A DNA stretch of 35,975 nt, taken from NCBI GenBank assembly GCA_964575715.1, contig CAZNSG010000210.1, positions 1-35,975 of the forward strand, written 5' to 3'. Source of the DNA: PNAI01 sp964575715. GTDB taxonomy: Bacteria; Pseudomonadota; Alphaproteobacteria; Rhizobiales; Xanthobacteraceae. Position 1 is the first letter of the stretch; each line of letters opens with the position of its first letter. The notes below the pieces were generated by a model, which made no database searches, was not told the DNA's origin, and was given only the letters and a program-made list of their open reading frames with translations. Position numbers and translations under genes: made by a program. Shown one piece after another: positions 16,281-24,278 of the stretch.

Positions 16281-17360
16281 ATGATCGAACCCTATAATGC
16301 CGTCGGCTTGATCCCCACATTCTGGGGCATCCGCCGGCGCGCCGACATCAAGCACAACATCGAGCACCTAAAGCACCTGACCAAGGCGGCGTTCTGGCTG
16401 TCCAATCTCGACATTCCGGTGAAGCTGCTGGCGATCCCGGAAGGGGCGCTGATGGGGTTCAACGATGAGGTGCTCGACGTCGACCACGCCGATTATGCGC
16501 GCACCTGCTGCATCGACATCCCCGGACCGGAGACCGACGAAATCGGCAAGCTTGCGCGGCAGTGGAACGTCTACATCATGGCGCAGGCCAAGGCGCGGCA
16601 CAAAGACTGGAAGGATCGCTTCTTCAATATCGGCTTCATTGTCGATCCCGACGGCAAGATCATCCTCAAGCATTACAAGCTTTCCGCGCTGCTGCCGGTG
16701 GAGCGATCGGTATCGCCGCACGACATTTACGACTGGTGGATCGAAAAATACGGCCGCACGCTCGACGCGTTCTGGCCGGTGGCCGACACCAAAATCGGCC
16801 GGCTCGGCATCATGATGGCGATGGAGGGCAATTATCCGGAGAACGGCCGCGGCCTGGCGATGAACGGCGCCGAGGTGGTGTACCGCGCCTCGATGCCGGC
16901 GCCGTTCACCGAGAACGACATTTTCGAGATTTCCAACCGGGCGCGCGCGCTCGAGAACAACATGTATATCGTGGCGCCCAACATCGGCAGCTATCATCTT
17001 TATCCCGACAGCCATGTGGGGATCGACGCCGGCGGAGGGCAATCGATGATCGTCGACTACCGCGGGCAAATCGTCGGCAAGCAGCGCGACACCAACGGCT
17101 CCACCTTCGTTGCCGGCGTAATCAACATCGAGGCGCTGCGCCATCACCGGCAGTCGTCGCAGGTCACGAATTGGTTGAAAGACGTCCGCACGGAGCTGGC
17201 GCAGATCATCTACGAGCAGCCGATCTATCCGAAAAACCGCTACCTGAAAAAAATCCCGCCCAAGCACGCCAAATACAAACGCGAGGCGATCGATACGCAG
17301 GTGGCGATGATGCAGAAGAAGGGGATCTGGAAAAAGCCGAGCGGGAGGGGGAAAAAGTGA
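16281..17360 (+). CDS. Nitrilase-superfamily protein lacking the catalytic cysteine
   Basis: 359 residues of the carbon-nitrogen hydrolase fold. The Glu (Glu54 in LLAIPEGAL) and Lys (Lys133 in LKHYKLSAL) of the triad are in place. The nucleophile motif, usually G-x-x-x-C-[YFM]-[DE] before FPE, reads GIMMAMEGNYPENGRGLAMNG at 176-196 (20 shown as GIMMAMEGNYPE and GRGLAMNG), putting Ala180 where Cys belongs. The only two Cys residues in the protein (76-77) are elsewhere. The other fold markers, NRARALENNMYIVAPN and GGQSMIVDYRGQIVG, are normal. It cannot use the standard thioester mechanism; it may be a binding protein, a partner of another enzyme, or use a different chemistry. Upstream GGAGTGAAGAGTC gives a ribosome site. 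Confidence 0.88.
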   Translation: MIEPYNAVGLIPTFWGIRRRADIKHNIEHLKHLTKAAFWLSNLDIPVKLLAIPEGALMGFNDEVLDVDHADYARTCCIDIPGPETDEIGKLARQWNVYIMAQAKARHKDWKDRFFNIGFIVDPDGKIILKHYKLSALLPVERSVSPHDIYDWWIEKYGRTLDAFWPVADTKIGRLGIMMAMEGNYPENGRGLAMNGAEVVYRASMPAPFTENDIFEISNRARALENNMYIVAPNIGSYHLYPDSHVGIDAGGGQSMIVDYRGQIVGKQRDTNGSTFVAGVINIEALRHHRQSSQVTNWLKDVRTELAQIIYEQPIYPKNRYLKKIPPKHAKYKREAIDTQVAMMQKKGIWKKPSGRGKK

Positions 17361-17573
17361 TACCAACGGCGTTAAGTAATGACCGTCATCCTGAGGTGGC
17401 CGCGAAGCGGCCCTCGAAGGATGAGCGGCCACCGATCTCGGGTTTACCCGAGATCGGCATTTTAAAGTGCGCAAGTCGGCTATAGCCGACTTGCGATGCC
17501 GTCGCCCTTCGAGGCTCGCTTCGCTCGCACCTCAGGGTGACGGCGATGAGCCAGTGATTGCTGCCGCTGGTAT
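17359..17573. repeat. Composite palindromic repeat (copy A)
   Basis: Begins at the stop codon of the preceding gene. Outer arms are ATACCAACGGCG (17360) and TGCCGCTGGTAT (near 17572); the next arms are CGTCATCCTGAGGTG and CACCTCAGGGTGACG. Inside are two perfect 26-base palindromes: 17432-17457 (arms CCGATCTCGGG / CCCGAGATCGG) and 17470-17495 (arms CGCAAGTCGGC / GCCGACTTGCG). The organisation equals copies B (24279) and C (27897). Confidence 0.9.
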
Positions 17574-17632
17574 GAGACACTGAGTATTTATCCTATCGCG
17601 ATGTGCCTGCAAAACACTTGGGCTTGCTCAAT

Positions 17633-18331
17633 TTACCCGAGATGTTGGCGGAAAAAATCGACAGTGAGTTGGAGCGCGCGGTCGGCCTCCGGCTTGGAAT
17701 AGGTCTTGCCACCTTTGCGCGCGAAGGCATGATCGGCGCCGGGATATTTATGGATGGTCACCAGCGGATTGGGCGAGAGCCGCCGCTCAAGCAGTTCGTT
17801 GACCTCCGCCTGCACCCAGCGGTCCTTCATGGCCATGTGCAGCACGAACGGCCGGTGCAGGTTTTTTGCCTCGCGGATGCGATGCTCGATGTAGGTGCCG
17901 TAATAGGCAACCGCGCAATCGATATCGGTGCGGCAGCACATCAGATAGCAGAGCTTGCCGCCGAGACAGTAGCCGACCGCACCGACCTTGCCGTTGCAGG
18001 CCGGCAGCTTTTCCAGGAAATGCCAAGTGTCCTCCATGTCGCGCACGGCGAGATCATAGTCGAAGTCGTAATAGAGATCGAACGCCTGCTTGACGTGCTC
18101 TGGGTTACCGTCGCTGAGTTCGACGCCTGGCTCCTGCCGCCAGAATAGATCCGGCACCAGGCACACAAAGCCTGCTTGCGCGAATTCATGCGCGTGGTGG
18201 CGCATGGTGTCGTTGACGCCCCAGATTTCCATAATCGCGATGATGGCGCCCACGGGCGTCTTGTCGGGGATCGCGAGATAGGCGCCCATCTCGCCGTCGC
18301 GCAGCTTCACCTTGATGTTTTGCGTTTTCAT
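17633..18331 (-). CDS. Dienelactone hydrolase family protein
   Basis: 232 residues from ATG 18331, chosen because GGAGC lies just upstream; an in-frame start at 18364 is less likely. Alpha/beta-hydrolase with the DLH features: Glu35 in IMEIWGVN, nucleophile Cys122 in GYCLGG, Asp170 in MKDRW and His201 in YPGADHAF. DLH enzymes open enol-lactones in halo-aromatic degradation, but the family also hydrolyses other esters and lactones, so the substrate is open. No signal peptide; cytoplasmic. It is followed on the minus strand by nothing and preceded by an amidohydrolase gene, with a repeat element between. Confidence 0.93.
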   Translation of the reverse strand: MKTQNIKVKLRDGEMGAYLAIPDKTPVGAIIAIMEIWGVNDTMRHHAHEFAQAGFVCLVPDLFWRQEPGVELSDGNPEHVKQAFDLYYDFDYDLAVRDMEDTWHFLEKLPACNGKVGAVGYCLGGKLCYLMCCRTDIDCAVAYYGTYIEHRIREAKNLHRPFVLHMAMKDRWVQAEVNELLERRLSPNPLVTIHKYPGADHAFARKGGKTYSKPEADRALQLTVDFFRQHLG

Positions 18332-18363
18332 AAGTGCTCCAGACACGTTGCTTGCTCTGCCCA

Positions 18364-18456
18364 CATCCTGAGGAGCGCTCCGACGGAGCTCGTCTCGAAG
18401 GATGAGGGCGCCTCATGCTTCGAGACGGCGGCTTCGCCGCCTCCTCAGCATGAGGC
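18364..18456. repeat. Palindromic intergenic repeat (CATCCTGAGGAGCGCTCC type)
   Basis: Left half 18365-18404 forms a hairpin-capable CATCCTGAGGAGC..GTCTCGAAGGATG. Right half 18413-18456 runs CCTCATGCTTCGAGACGG to CCTCCTCAGCATGAGG. The CATCCTGAGG and CGAAGGATG ends are shared with copies A-C, but the inner palindromes are replaced. It separates the amidohydrolase and dienelactone hydrolase genes. Confidence 0.8.
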
Positions 18457-18475
18457 GGACCGAGTGTGCAGCTTG

Positions 18476-19471
18476 TTACAGTTTCAACAACCGCCTCGCG
18501 TTGCCTTCGAAGATTTGCTGCTTCTCTGCGGCGGATATCTCCAAGGCGTTCACCGCGGCGATGGTCTTTGCGATCAGCCCGCGGCCCTGCTCGGAGCAGA
18601 ACGGCGCGTCGGTCGCAAACAGGCAATGATCGGTCTTGAAGAAAGCGTGACCGCAACGCGTGGGCGCGACTTCGCCGTTGAGCGCGGTGTCGGCATAGAG
18701 CATCTCGTAGTATTTTCGCGGATGAAGTTTGAGCTTGCATTCCTCGGCCGCGGGATTGCGTTCGGGCGTACCGAAGAATATCTGCCGAAAACCAAGATCG
18801 ATCTTGCCGGAGAAATATGGGATCATGCCGCCCATGTGGTGAGAGATGATCTTGAGCTTGGGCAACTCGTCGAAAATTCCGGAATAGATCAGCCGCGTCA
18901 TGCAGGCGGTGGTCTCGTAGGGCCAGCCGAAGCTGAACCAGATTTCGTTTTCCGATGTCTTTTCAGTGGCATAGTCGGAGAATTGGGGCCCGCGCATGGG
19001 ATGCACCCAAACCGGCAGATCGTGTTCGGCCATGCGCCGGAAGAGCGGCCGAAATTTAGACGAGGAGAGCGGCTCGCCGGCGACATTGGTGAACACTTGA
19101 ATACCGCGCGCGCCCATGCCGATGGCGCGGTCGATCTCGACGAGCGAGGCCGCGACATCGTTCATCGGCAGCGAAGCGATGAAAGCCGGAAAGCGATCGG
19201 GATATTTCCGGCAGATTTCCGCCAGGCCATCGTTGGCAAAGCGCGCAACCTCATGCGTGCGCTCAGGCGGGCCGATCAATTCAATCGGCGGATTTGCGAG
19301 CGAGAGGATTTGTTGCAGGCCGGTGAATTCATCGAGCAGTTTGAGCCGGGCATCAATGTCCCATAACGTCTTGAGCCGCGGAAAGGCGGACAGCACGACT
19401 TGTCCGGGAATGTGGTCGGCAAGCCGGTCAAGATACGGCTTGGGCATGAAATGGGTGAAAACGTCGATCAT
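18476..19471 (-). CDS. Amidohydrolase_2 family protein (ACMSD-like), HxH motif altered
   Basis: 331-residue TIM-barrel metal-dependent hydrolase or decarboxylase. The metal motif at the N-terminus, usually D-x-H-x-H, reads IDVFTHFMP, so Phe5 replaces the first His and His7 remains. Other ligands are present: His157 in VWVHPMRG, His211-212 in IISHHMGGMIPY and Asp288 in FATDAPF. GIQVFTNVAGEPL and EIWFSFGWPYET are typical of this clade, whose members are often annotated as decarboxylases of ACMSD or OMPDC type. The ATG 19471 start has no obvious ribosome site. A Bug-family binding protein gene lies upstream on the same strand, suggesting uptake plus catabolism of a carboxylic acid. Confidence 0.9.
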   Translation of the reverse strand: MIDVFTHFMPKPYLDRLADHIPGQVVLSAFPRLKTLWDIDARLKLLDEFTGLQQILSLANPPIELIGPPERTHEVARFANDGLAEICRKYPDRFPAFIASLPMNDVAASLVEIDRAIGMGARGIQVFTNVAGEPLSSSKFRPLFRRMAEHDLPVWVHPMRGPQFSDYATEKTSENEIWFSFGWPYETTACMTRLIYSGIFDELPKLKIISHHMGGMIPYFSGKIDLGFRQIFFGTPERNPAAEECKLKLHPRKYYEMLYADTALNGEVAPTRCGHAFFKTDHCLFATDAPFCSEQGRGLIAKTIAAVNALEISAAEKQQIFEGNARRLLKL

Positions 19472-19484
19472 TGTGACTTTTTAT

Positions 19485-19677
19485 TTGAGCATGATCTTTT
19501 CCGACCTTCCTTCGCCCGCCGACCCTGGCTCCGCCGAAGGCGGCTTCGCCGAGGCGAGAGCGGGCTCTTGACCGCCGAAGTCCGCCTTCGGACGAAGGCG
19601 GTTGGCGAAGGCGGGAAACTGGTACCCACCCCCGGATCAAGTCCGGGGGCAGGCTTTTTCGGGATCATGCTCTAATC
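19485..19677. repeat. Extragenic palindromic repeat with internal insertion
   Basis: Ends TTGAGCATGATCTTTTCCG and GGGATCATGCTCTAATC match the shorter copy at 29601-29682. A hairpin at 19629-19649 has arms CCCCCGGA / TCCGGGGG. Compared with the other copy, about 110 bases of a different palindromic module (CTTCGCCCGCC..GGCGAAGGCGGG, ~19504-19615) are inserted. The element overlaps the last codons of the Bug-family gene and could terminate its transcript. Confidence 0.85.
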
Positions 19678-20634
19678 GAGCTTGGCGCCCGATCGCTTCA
19701 CCACGTCAGCCCATTTGTCCGAATCCTTCTTGATCAATGCGGCGAACTCCTCAGGCGTGCCGCCCGCCGGCTCATCGCCGATCATGGCAAAGCGCTCCTG
19801 AAATGCTTTTGAGGCGATGGCTTTGTTAATCGCCGCGTTGAGCTTATCGACGATCGGCCGTGGCATGCCGGCCGGCGCGATAACGCCAGTCCAGGTCGCC
19901 GCTTCGTAGCCTGGAATGCCGGCTTCCGCGACGGTCGGCAAATCGGGAAATCCGGGAGAGCGGCGCGCACCGCTCACGGCCAGCGCGCGGATATTGTTTG
20001 AGCGCGCGTGAGGCGCTATCGAATTGAGGCTTTCGAACATCAAATGCACTTGGCCCGAGATCAGGTCGTTGAGCGCCGCCGCGCCGCCGCGATACGGGAT
20101 GTGAACGATTTCTGTTCCGGTCATGTATTTGAATAGCTCGCCGCCGACGTGGCCGGGCGAGCCGTTGCTGGAAGAAGCGTTCGAGAGCTTTCCCGGATTC
20201 TTTTTCGCGTAGTCGATCAGCTCACGAACAGATTTGACCGGCAGTGACGGCGTGACAGCAAGCAGTAGGTGTCCGCGCGTGACCAGTGCGATGGGCTGCA
20301 AATCGCGCTCGATGTTATAGGGCAGCCTCGTCACCATGTGGCGCGTGATGGCCAGCGCGCCGATCGGTCCCATGCCGATCGTATAGCCGTCGGGTTCCGA
20401 TTTGGCGATCAGATCGATGCCGATGGTCAGCGCGCCGCCTGGCCTGTTTTCGACCACAATCTGTTGGCCGATTTCCTTGCCCAGCTCGGCGGCAACGATT
20501 CGCGCGACGGTATCCGTGGCGCTTCCGGGAGCTTGCGGAACGATGAACTTGATCGGGCGGTCGGGGTATTCCGCTACTGCGCTCGTTGGGAAGGCGCAGG
20601 TGAGCAGCAACAGTATCCAGCGAATGCTACGCAT
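19672..20634 (-). CDS. Bug/TctC family tripartite tricarboxylate solute-binding protein
   Basis: 320 residues with a Sec signal peptide (WILLLLTCAFPTSAVA, cleavage before EYPDRP). Typical Bug sequence: YPDRPIKFIVPQAPGSATDT at the mature N-terminus, VVENRPGGALTIG, DGYTIGMG, SPGHVGGELF, VHIPYRGGAAALNDLISGQ (split) and PAGMPRPIVDKLN near the C-terminus. These periplasmic proteins bind small carboxylates or related compounds, often without an adjacent TctAB membrane pair; none is present here. Neighbouring hydrolase genes suggest the ligand feeds them. The start at 20634 has AGGG nine bases upstream. The stop codon lies inside the repeat element. Confidence 0.95.
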   Translation of the reverse strand: MRSIRWILLLLTCAFPTSAVAEYPDRPIKFIVPQAPGSATDTVARIVAAELGKEIGQQIVVENRPGGALTIGIDLIAKSEPDGYTIGMGPIGALAITRHMVTRLPYNIERDLQPIALVTRGHLLLAVTPSLPVKSVRELIDYAKKNPGKLSNASSSNGSPGHVGGELFKYMTGTEIVHIPYRGGAAALNDLISGQVHLMFESLNSIAPHARSNNIRALAVSGARRSPGFPDLPTVAEAGIPGYEAATWTGVIAPAGMPRPIVDKLNAAINKAIASKAFQERFAMIGDEPAGGTPEEFAALIKKDSDKWADVVKRSGAKLD

Positions 20635-20838
20635 CGTTCATTGCCCTGTGATTCGAGTTTCCCAAGCCGTCAATTCGACACCTTGGGTGCAAAGCTCCAA
20701 ACGCCATGCAGTTGCATGGCTAACAATTCATCGTATAGTTTTTCCCGGCCGCGAGGCAACAGTCAAAGCGCGTTTCCAATTTTTCCTCAATGGACCTGCC
20801 GCTTGGCGTCTGTATACTTTAGCCATGAAGGAACGAAT

Positions 20839-21645
20839 GTGGCCGAGCCCGATAGCAATCGTCTCGTAAACCCGGTGAAAGCGAAATTGCAGGCCGGCGA
20901 CGTGGCGCTAGGCATCACGGTTCGGATCAGCCGCACGCCGGACATCGCACGCATCGCCAAGTCGACCGGTCACGACTTTATATTCATCGATGGGCAGCAC
21001 TCGATTTTCAACCTGGAGACGACCATCGCCATCGCTCATACCGCGCTGGCGATCGGTGTCGCCGTCCTGGTGCGCGTGCGCGGCGTTGACGATCCGGACG
21101 CATCGCTGCTGCTCGACAACGGAGCGGCGGGAATAATTTATCCAGACATCAGCACGGCGGCCGTGGCGCAAAAAGCCGTCGATACATGCAAATTTCCGCC
21201 TATGGGCAAACGATCGGTCGTCGGCGGTTATCCGCACTTCGATTTCCGATCCATCCCCCTTGCGGAAAGTGTGCCGCAGCTCAACGCGCATTGTCTGCTT
21301 GTCTGCATGATCGAGACGGTCGAAGGACTCAACAACGTGGAGAAAATCGCGGCGGTCGACGGTGTCGATGTGATTCATCTTGGCAGCAACGATATGCTCG
21401 CCAACATGGGCAAGCCGGGAAAATTCGACGATCCCGATATCATTGCGGCGCAGGAACGCGTCATAAAGGCGGCGCGCGCACACGGAAAATTCGCGGGCTG
21501 CGGCGGGAACCGCGACGTTGAGCGTCAAGTGAGCGCGATCCGGCGCGGGGCGCAGTTTGTGACAACGCAGACGGACGTCGGATTCCTTTCTGCCGCGGCC
21601 AATCAATGGACGTTCGGGGTGCGAACTGCGTTGGGAAAAAAGTAA
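20839..21645 (+). CDS. HpcH/HpaI family aldolase
   Basis: 268 residues from a GTG at 20839, chosen because GAAGGA (20827-20832) lies six bases upstream and homology begins just after. TIM-barrel class II pyruvate aldolase features: His in FIDGQHS, Arg in VRVRGVDD, substrate/metal acid in CMIETVEGL and HLGSNDML. DGQH replaces the usual D-x-E-H. Such enzymes cleave 4-hydroxy-2-oxo acids to pyruvate plus an aldehyde, in aromatic or sugar-acid breakdown. It is the first gene of a plus-strand run; the small membrane protein begins 18 bases after its stop. Confidence 0.92.
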   Translation: MAEPDSNRLVNPVKAKLQAGDVALGITVRISRTPDIARIAKSTGHDFIFIDGQHSIFNLETTIAIAHTALAIGVAVLVRVRGVDDPDASLLLDNGAAGIIYPDISTAAVAQKAVDTCKFPPMGKRSVVGGYPHFDFRSIPLAESVPQLNAHCLLVCMIETVEGLNNVEKIAAVDGVDVIHLGSNDMLANMGKPGKFDDPDIIAAQERVIKAARAHGKFAGCGGNRDVERQVSAIRRGAQFVTTQTDVGFLSAAANQWTFGVRTALGKK

Positions 21646-21663
21646 CGGGCCAAAGATGGGATC

Positions 21664-21882
21664 ATGCGAATGAGCCTCGGCGCAGTCATGCTCTATGGCC
21701 TCTTGCTGTATGGAATCGTGGGAATTTGCACGGCTGCGGCCTTTGTTATTTTCGGCGCGACAAAAGTCTTCGCGGAGCCAACGCACATCAGCGTAGGCGC
21801 GCGAATCCTGCTCTTGCCCGGCGCAGCGGCGCTTTGGCCCTATGTCTTGTATCGGTGGCTAGCATCCGGGCACCGACGATGA
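21664..21882 (+). CDS. Small two-TM membrane protein, unknown function
   Basis: 72 residues with a first membrane segment at ~7-30 (VMLYGLLLYGIVGICTAAAF) and a second at ~48-65 (LLLPGAAALWPYVLYRWL), basic at both ends. ATG 21664 has a weak GATGGG upstream; ATG 21670 is possible. Its stop overlaps the next gene by ATGA, which implies translational coupling. The SVGARILLLPGAAALWPYVL pattern is reminiscent of small proteins beside membrane redox proteins, but I know no function. Presumably an accessory subunit of the cytochrome/Rieske protein downstream. Confidence 0.72.
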   Translation: MRMSLGAVMLYGLLLYGIVGICTAAAFVIFGATKVFAEPTHISVGARILLLPGAAALWPYVLYRWLASGHRR

Positions 21883-22022
21883 CGCGCTCGCATCGATTGG
21901 TCCATCGCTTGATTTGGCCGATACTCGCACTCGCGATCGGGCTGGGATTTGCAATGGCGGTCTATTTGCGGCCACCGCCAGAGGCGCCTGCACCACCCGC
22001 CGCCGAGGAGCCGCGACGATGA
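21879..22022 (+). CDS. 47-residue single-TM protein with Pro/Ala-rich tail
   Basis: Begins at the ATG that overlaps the stop of the previous gene (ATGA) and ends in an ATGA overlap with the next. One membrane helix at ~12-29 (WPILALAIGLGFAMAVYL) is followed by a short Pro/Ala/Glu tail (RPPPEAPAPPAAEEP). Overlap at both ends and a sensible membrane topology make it likely to be real despite its size. Function unknown; probably a small subunit of the same membrane complex. Confidence 0.7.
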   Translation: MTRSHRLVHRLIWPILALAIGLGFAMAVYLRPPPEAPAPPAAEEPRR

Positions 22023-23074
22023 GCGCCGGCTTTCACGCCATCCAATGGAACCGCGACAAAATCATTTATGACGGCATCCTGCTGATCGCGGTGACGCTTT
22101 TCCTTGCGGTCTTTATAATCGTGGGAACGAAGCTCCACCCGCCCAAGGATCTTGCAGAAGCGATCGATCTTCGCCTTCGTGCATTTGGAAGCTGCGCGTT
22201 CTTCATGCTCACCGTAATTCTCTGCATTGGGCCGCTGGCACGGATCAACCGCCGATTTCTGCCGCTGCTCTACAACCGGCGCCATTTTGGCGTGGCGACG
22301 TTCTTCATCGCGGCGATGCATGTCTGGTTCATGTTCGACTGGTATCTCGTGCAAAATAACCTGCCAAACCTCGCGGCCGAACTCACGACTTGGTCGGACT
22401 ATGGCAAGTTCATTGGCTTTCCATTTAAGGCACTCGGCATTGGTGCACTACTGATTCTGTTTCTGATGGCGGCCACGAGCCACGACTTCTGGCTCGCATT
22501 CTTGAGCCCGCCAGTGTGGAAGGCGCTGCACATGGCGCTTTACGTCGCCTATGGGCTGGTGGTGCTGCATGTCGCGCTCGGCATTATGCAATATGAGCGA
22601 ACGATACTCATTCCGATGATGCTGGTTGGCAGCTTCGGCACCGTGACCATCTTGCATTTGATCGCCGGCTGGCGCGAACGATCGGCCGACCAGGGACAGG
22701 CCGCAAGCGACGACGGCTGGCTCGCGGTCGGGCCGCCGCACTCGATCCCGGACAAAGGCGCGCGTATCGTCGCCACGCACGGCGGCGAGCGCATCGCGGT
22801 CTTCCGCGATGGCGATTTGATCGGCGCACTCACTAATCTGTGCGCCCATCAAAACGGCCCGATCGGCGAAGGCAGGATCATCGATGGCTGTGTGACCTGC
22901 CCTTGGCATGGCTATCAATACCGCCTCTCTGACGGATGCGCGCCGCACCCTTTCACAGAAAAGCTTGTCACCTACCGAGTCAGGATAAGCCAAGACGGAC
23001 TGGTGGAGGTCAATCCACGCCCATTGCCGCCCGGAACACCGGCTGCGATCAAATGTGCGTTGAACGCCGGATAG
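22019..23074 (+). CDS. Ferric-reductase-like transmembrane protein fused to a Rieske 2Fe-2S domain
   Basis: 351 residues from ATG 22019, which overlaps the previous stop. Six membrane helices (about 18-36, 56-72, 90-108, 136-152, 168-190, 196-217) carry candidate b-heme ligands His89, His101, His171 and His184. The Arg-rich loop at 75-88 (ARINRRFLPLLYNRR) should be cytoplasmic, placing the C-terminus inside. Residues ~232-335 form a Rieske domain: CAHQNGPIG and CPWHGYQY give ligands Cys275, His277, Cys294, His297. No Tat signal is present. NOX/FRE-type proteins move electrons across the membrane via two hemes and normally have a FAD/NADPH domain here; in this protein a Rieske domain replaces it. 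The electron partner is probably the next gene product. Confidence 0.9.
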   Translation: MSAGFHAIQWNRDKIIYDGILLIAVTLFLAVFIIVGTKLHPPKDLAEAIDLRLRAFGSCAFFMLTVILCIGPLARINRRFLPLLYNRRHFGVATFFIAAMHVWFMFDWYLVQNNLPNLAAELTTWSDYGKFIGFPFKALGIGALLILFLMAATSHDFWLAFLSPPVWKALHMALYVAYGLVVLHVALGIMQYERTILIPMMLVGSFGTVTILHLIAGWRERSADQGQAASDDGWLAVGPPHSIPDKGARIVATHGGERIAVFRDGDLIGALTNLCAHQNGPIGEGRIIDGCVTCPWHGYQYRLSDGCAPHPFTEKLVTYRVRISQDGLVEVNPRPLPPGTPAAIKCALNAG

Positions 23075-23154
23075 GTATTTCATGTTAGTTGTGCGACGCG
23101 ATATGCTTTTTTCGTTTACAAGCCAACGCCGCAGTTCAACGAGCGAGGATTTGC

Positions 23155-24252
23155 ATGACTGACCCGGCCAACTGGATCGACATCGGGTCGGTCGAGGAAC
23201 TATCCAAGTCATCGCTCCGGCGCGTCACGGCGCAAAACCGCGAACTCGCGATTTCGTTCAAAGACGGGCAATTTGGCGTTGTCGCGAATGCCTGCAATCA
23301 TGTCGGCGGGCCGCTCGGCGATGGCCGGCTCGACGGCAATTTCATAATCTGTCCCTGGCACAACTGGAAATTTCATCGCTGCACGGGCGTTGGCGAGCCC
23401 GGCTTCGAGGAAGATCGTGTTCCAGCCTATGCAGTGAAGGTCGAGCAGGGCCGTTTGCTCGTTGATCTTGCTAGTGCCACCAAGCGCGCGAAGAAACCGC
23501 ATGCACCACATCCACTCGCACGCAAGGTGATGCGCGCGTCCGGGCCGCTGCGGCTTGCCGGCATCGCCACCTCGGCGATGGACGCCGCAAATCCGCGCTT
23601 TTCCGGATCGGATTATCTGCTCGATCACGCCATGAAAGCCGCGGCCGAGCACGGCGCGGAAACCAAGCTCATTCGCCTCAACGAATTGAAGTTTCGAGCC
23701 TGCGAGGGTTATTACTCAAAGTCGGCGCAGGCCTGTACCTGGCCATGCTCGATTACGCAAATGGATGCAGGCGATGAAATGGAGCGCGTTTACGAGACTT
23801 TTGTACACTGGGCTGACGCTGTCATCGTCGCTTCGCCAATTCGCTGGGGCACCGCCTCTTCGCTCTATTTCAAGATGGCGGAGCGGCTCAACTGCGTGCA
23901 GAACCAGATCACGATCCGCAATAACGTGCTCATCCGCAACAAGGTTGCCGGATTCATCATCGTCGGCGGGCAGGACAACATCCAGGCGGTTGCGGGACAG
24001 ATGCTTGGCTTTTTTTCCGAGCTTGGCTTTATCTTCCCGCAGTTCCCCTACATTGCGCATTCGCGCGGATGGTCGCGCGAGGATATGGAGCATAACGTCG
24101 ATATCGTGCGCAATTCCGCGGAGCTTGCGGAGGGCGCAGCCATGCTCGCCAAGCGCTGCCTCAATCTTGCAGCGCATCTAGTGGCGCGCGACGAGGCACC
24201 GGATAAGATCGAACGCGGCGGCCGCAAAGCGCACTCGCTGCATATGGGATGA
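23155..24252 (+). CDS. Rieske domain fused to flavodoxin-like NAD(P)H/FMN reductase
   Basis: 365 residues from ATG 23155, preceded by GCGAGGA. Residues 7-105 are a Rieske ferredoxin domain with Cys47-His49 (CNHVGGPLGDG) and Cys66-His69 (CPWHNWKFH). A short basic linker follows (TKRAKKPHAPHP), then from ~135 a flavodoxin-like FMN reductase domain: LRLAGIATS, LIRLNELKFRACEGYY, ADAVIVASPIRWGTASSLY (phosphate-loop region) and VGGQDNIQAVAGQ. The Cys-rich stretch RACEGYYSKSAQACTWPC recalls iron-sulfur flavoproteins but only three Cys remain. Cytoplasmic. It starts 80 bases after the membrane Rieske protein and likely exchanges electrons with it. Confidence 0.9.
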   Translation: MTDPANWIDIGSVEELSKSSLRRVTAQNRELAISFKDGQFGVVANACNHVGGPLGDGRLDGNFIICPWHNWKFHRCTGVGEPGFEEDRVPAYAVKVEQGRLLVDLASATKRAKKPHAPHPLARKVMRASGPLRLAGIATSAMDAANPRFSGSDYLLDHAMKAAAEHGAETKLIRLNELKFRACEGYYSKSAQACTWPCSITQMDAGDEMERVYETFVHWADAVIVASPIRWGTASSLYFKMAERLNCVQNQITIRNNVLIRNKVAGFIIVGGQDNIQAVAGQMLGFFSELGFIFPQFPYIAHSRGWSREDMEHNVDIVRNSAELAEGAAMLAKRCLNLAAHLVARDEAPDKIERGGRKAHSLHMG

Positions 24253-24278
24253 TGTCCAAGAGCGCGTCGCGTCATGTA

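Noticed and set aside
17360..17600. tRNA or small structured RNA gene in the palindrome-rich gaps
   Set aside because: The pairing is explained by nested perfect palindromes shared among several gaps; no T-loop or CCA-type signature was found.
18176..19366. Long plus-strand open frame opposite the amidohydrolase gene
   Set aside because: Antisense shadow of a clear coding sequence in GC-rich DNA; the translated sequence shows no family features. The same holds for 2464-3528, 26777-27907 and 29834-31231.
20269..20838. N-terminal extension of the aldolase to 458 residues
   Set aside because: The extension is antisense to the Bug-family gene; the GTG at 20839 has a well-placed GAAGGA and homology starts after it.
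20269..24252. Defence or phage-related system
   Set aside because: No nuclease, helicase, toxin or phage structural motif was seen anywhere in the window; the compact gene run at 20839-24252 has redox domains only.
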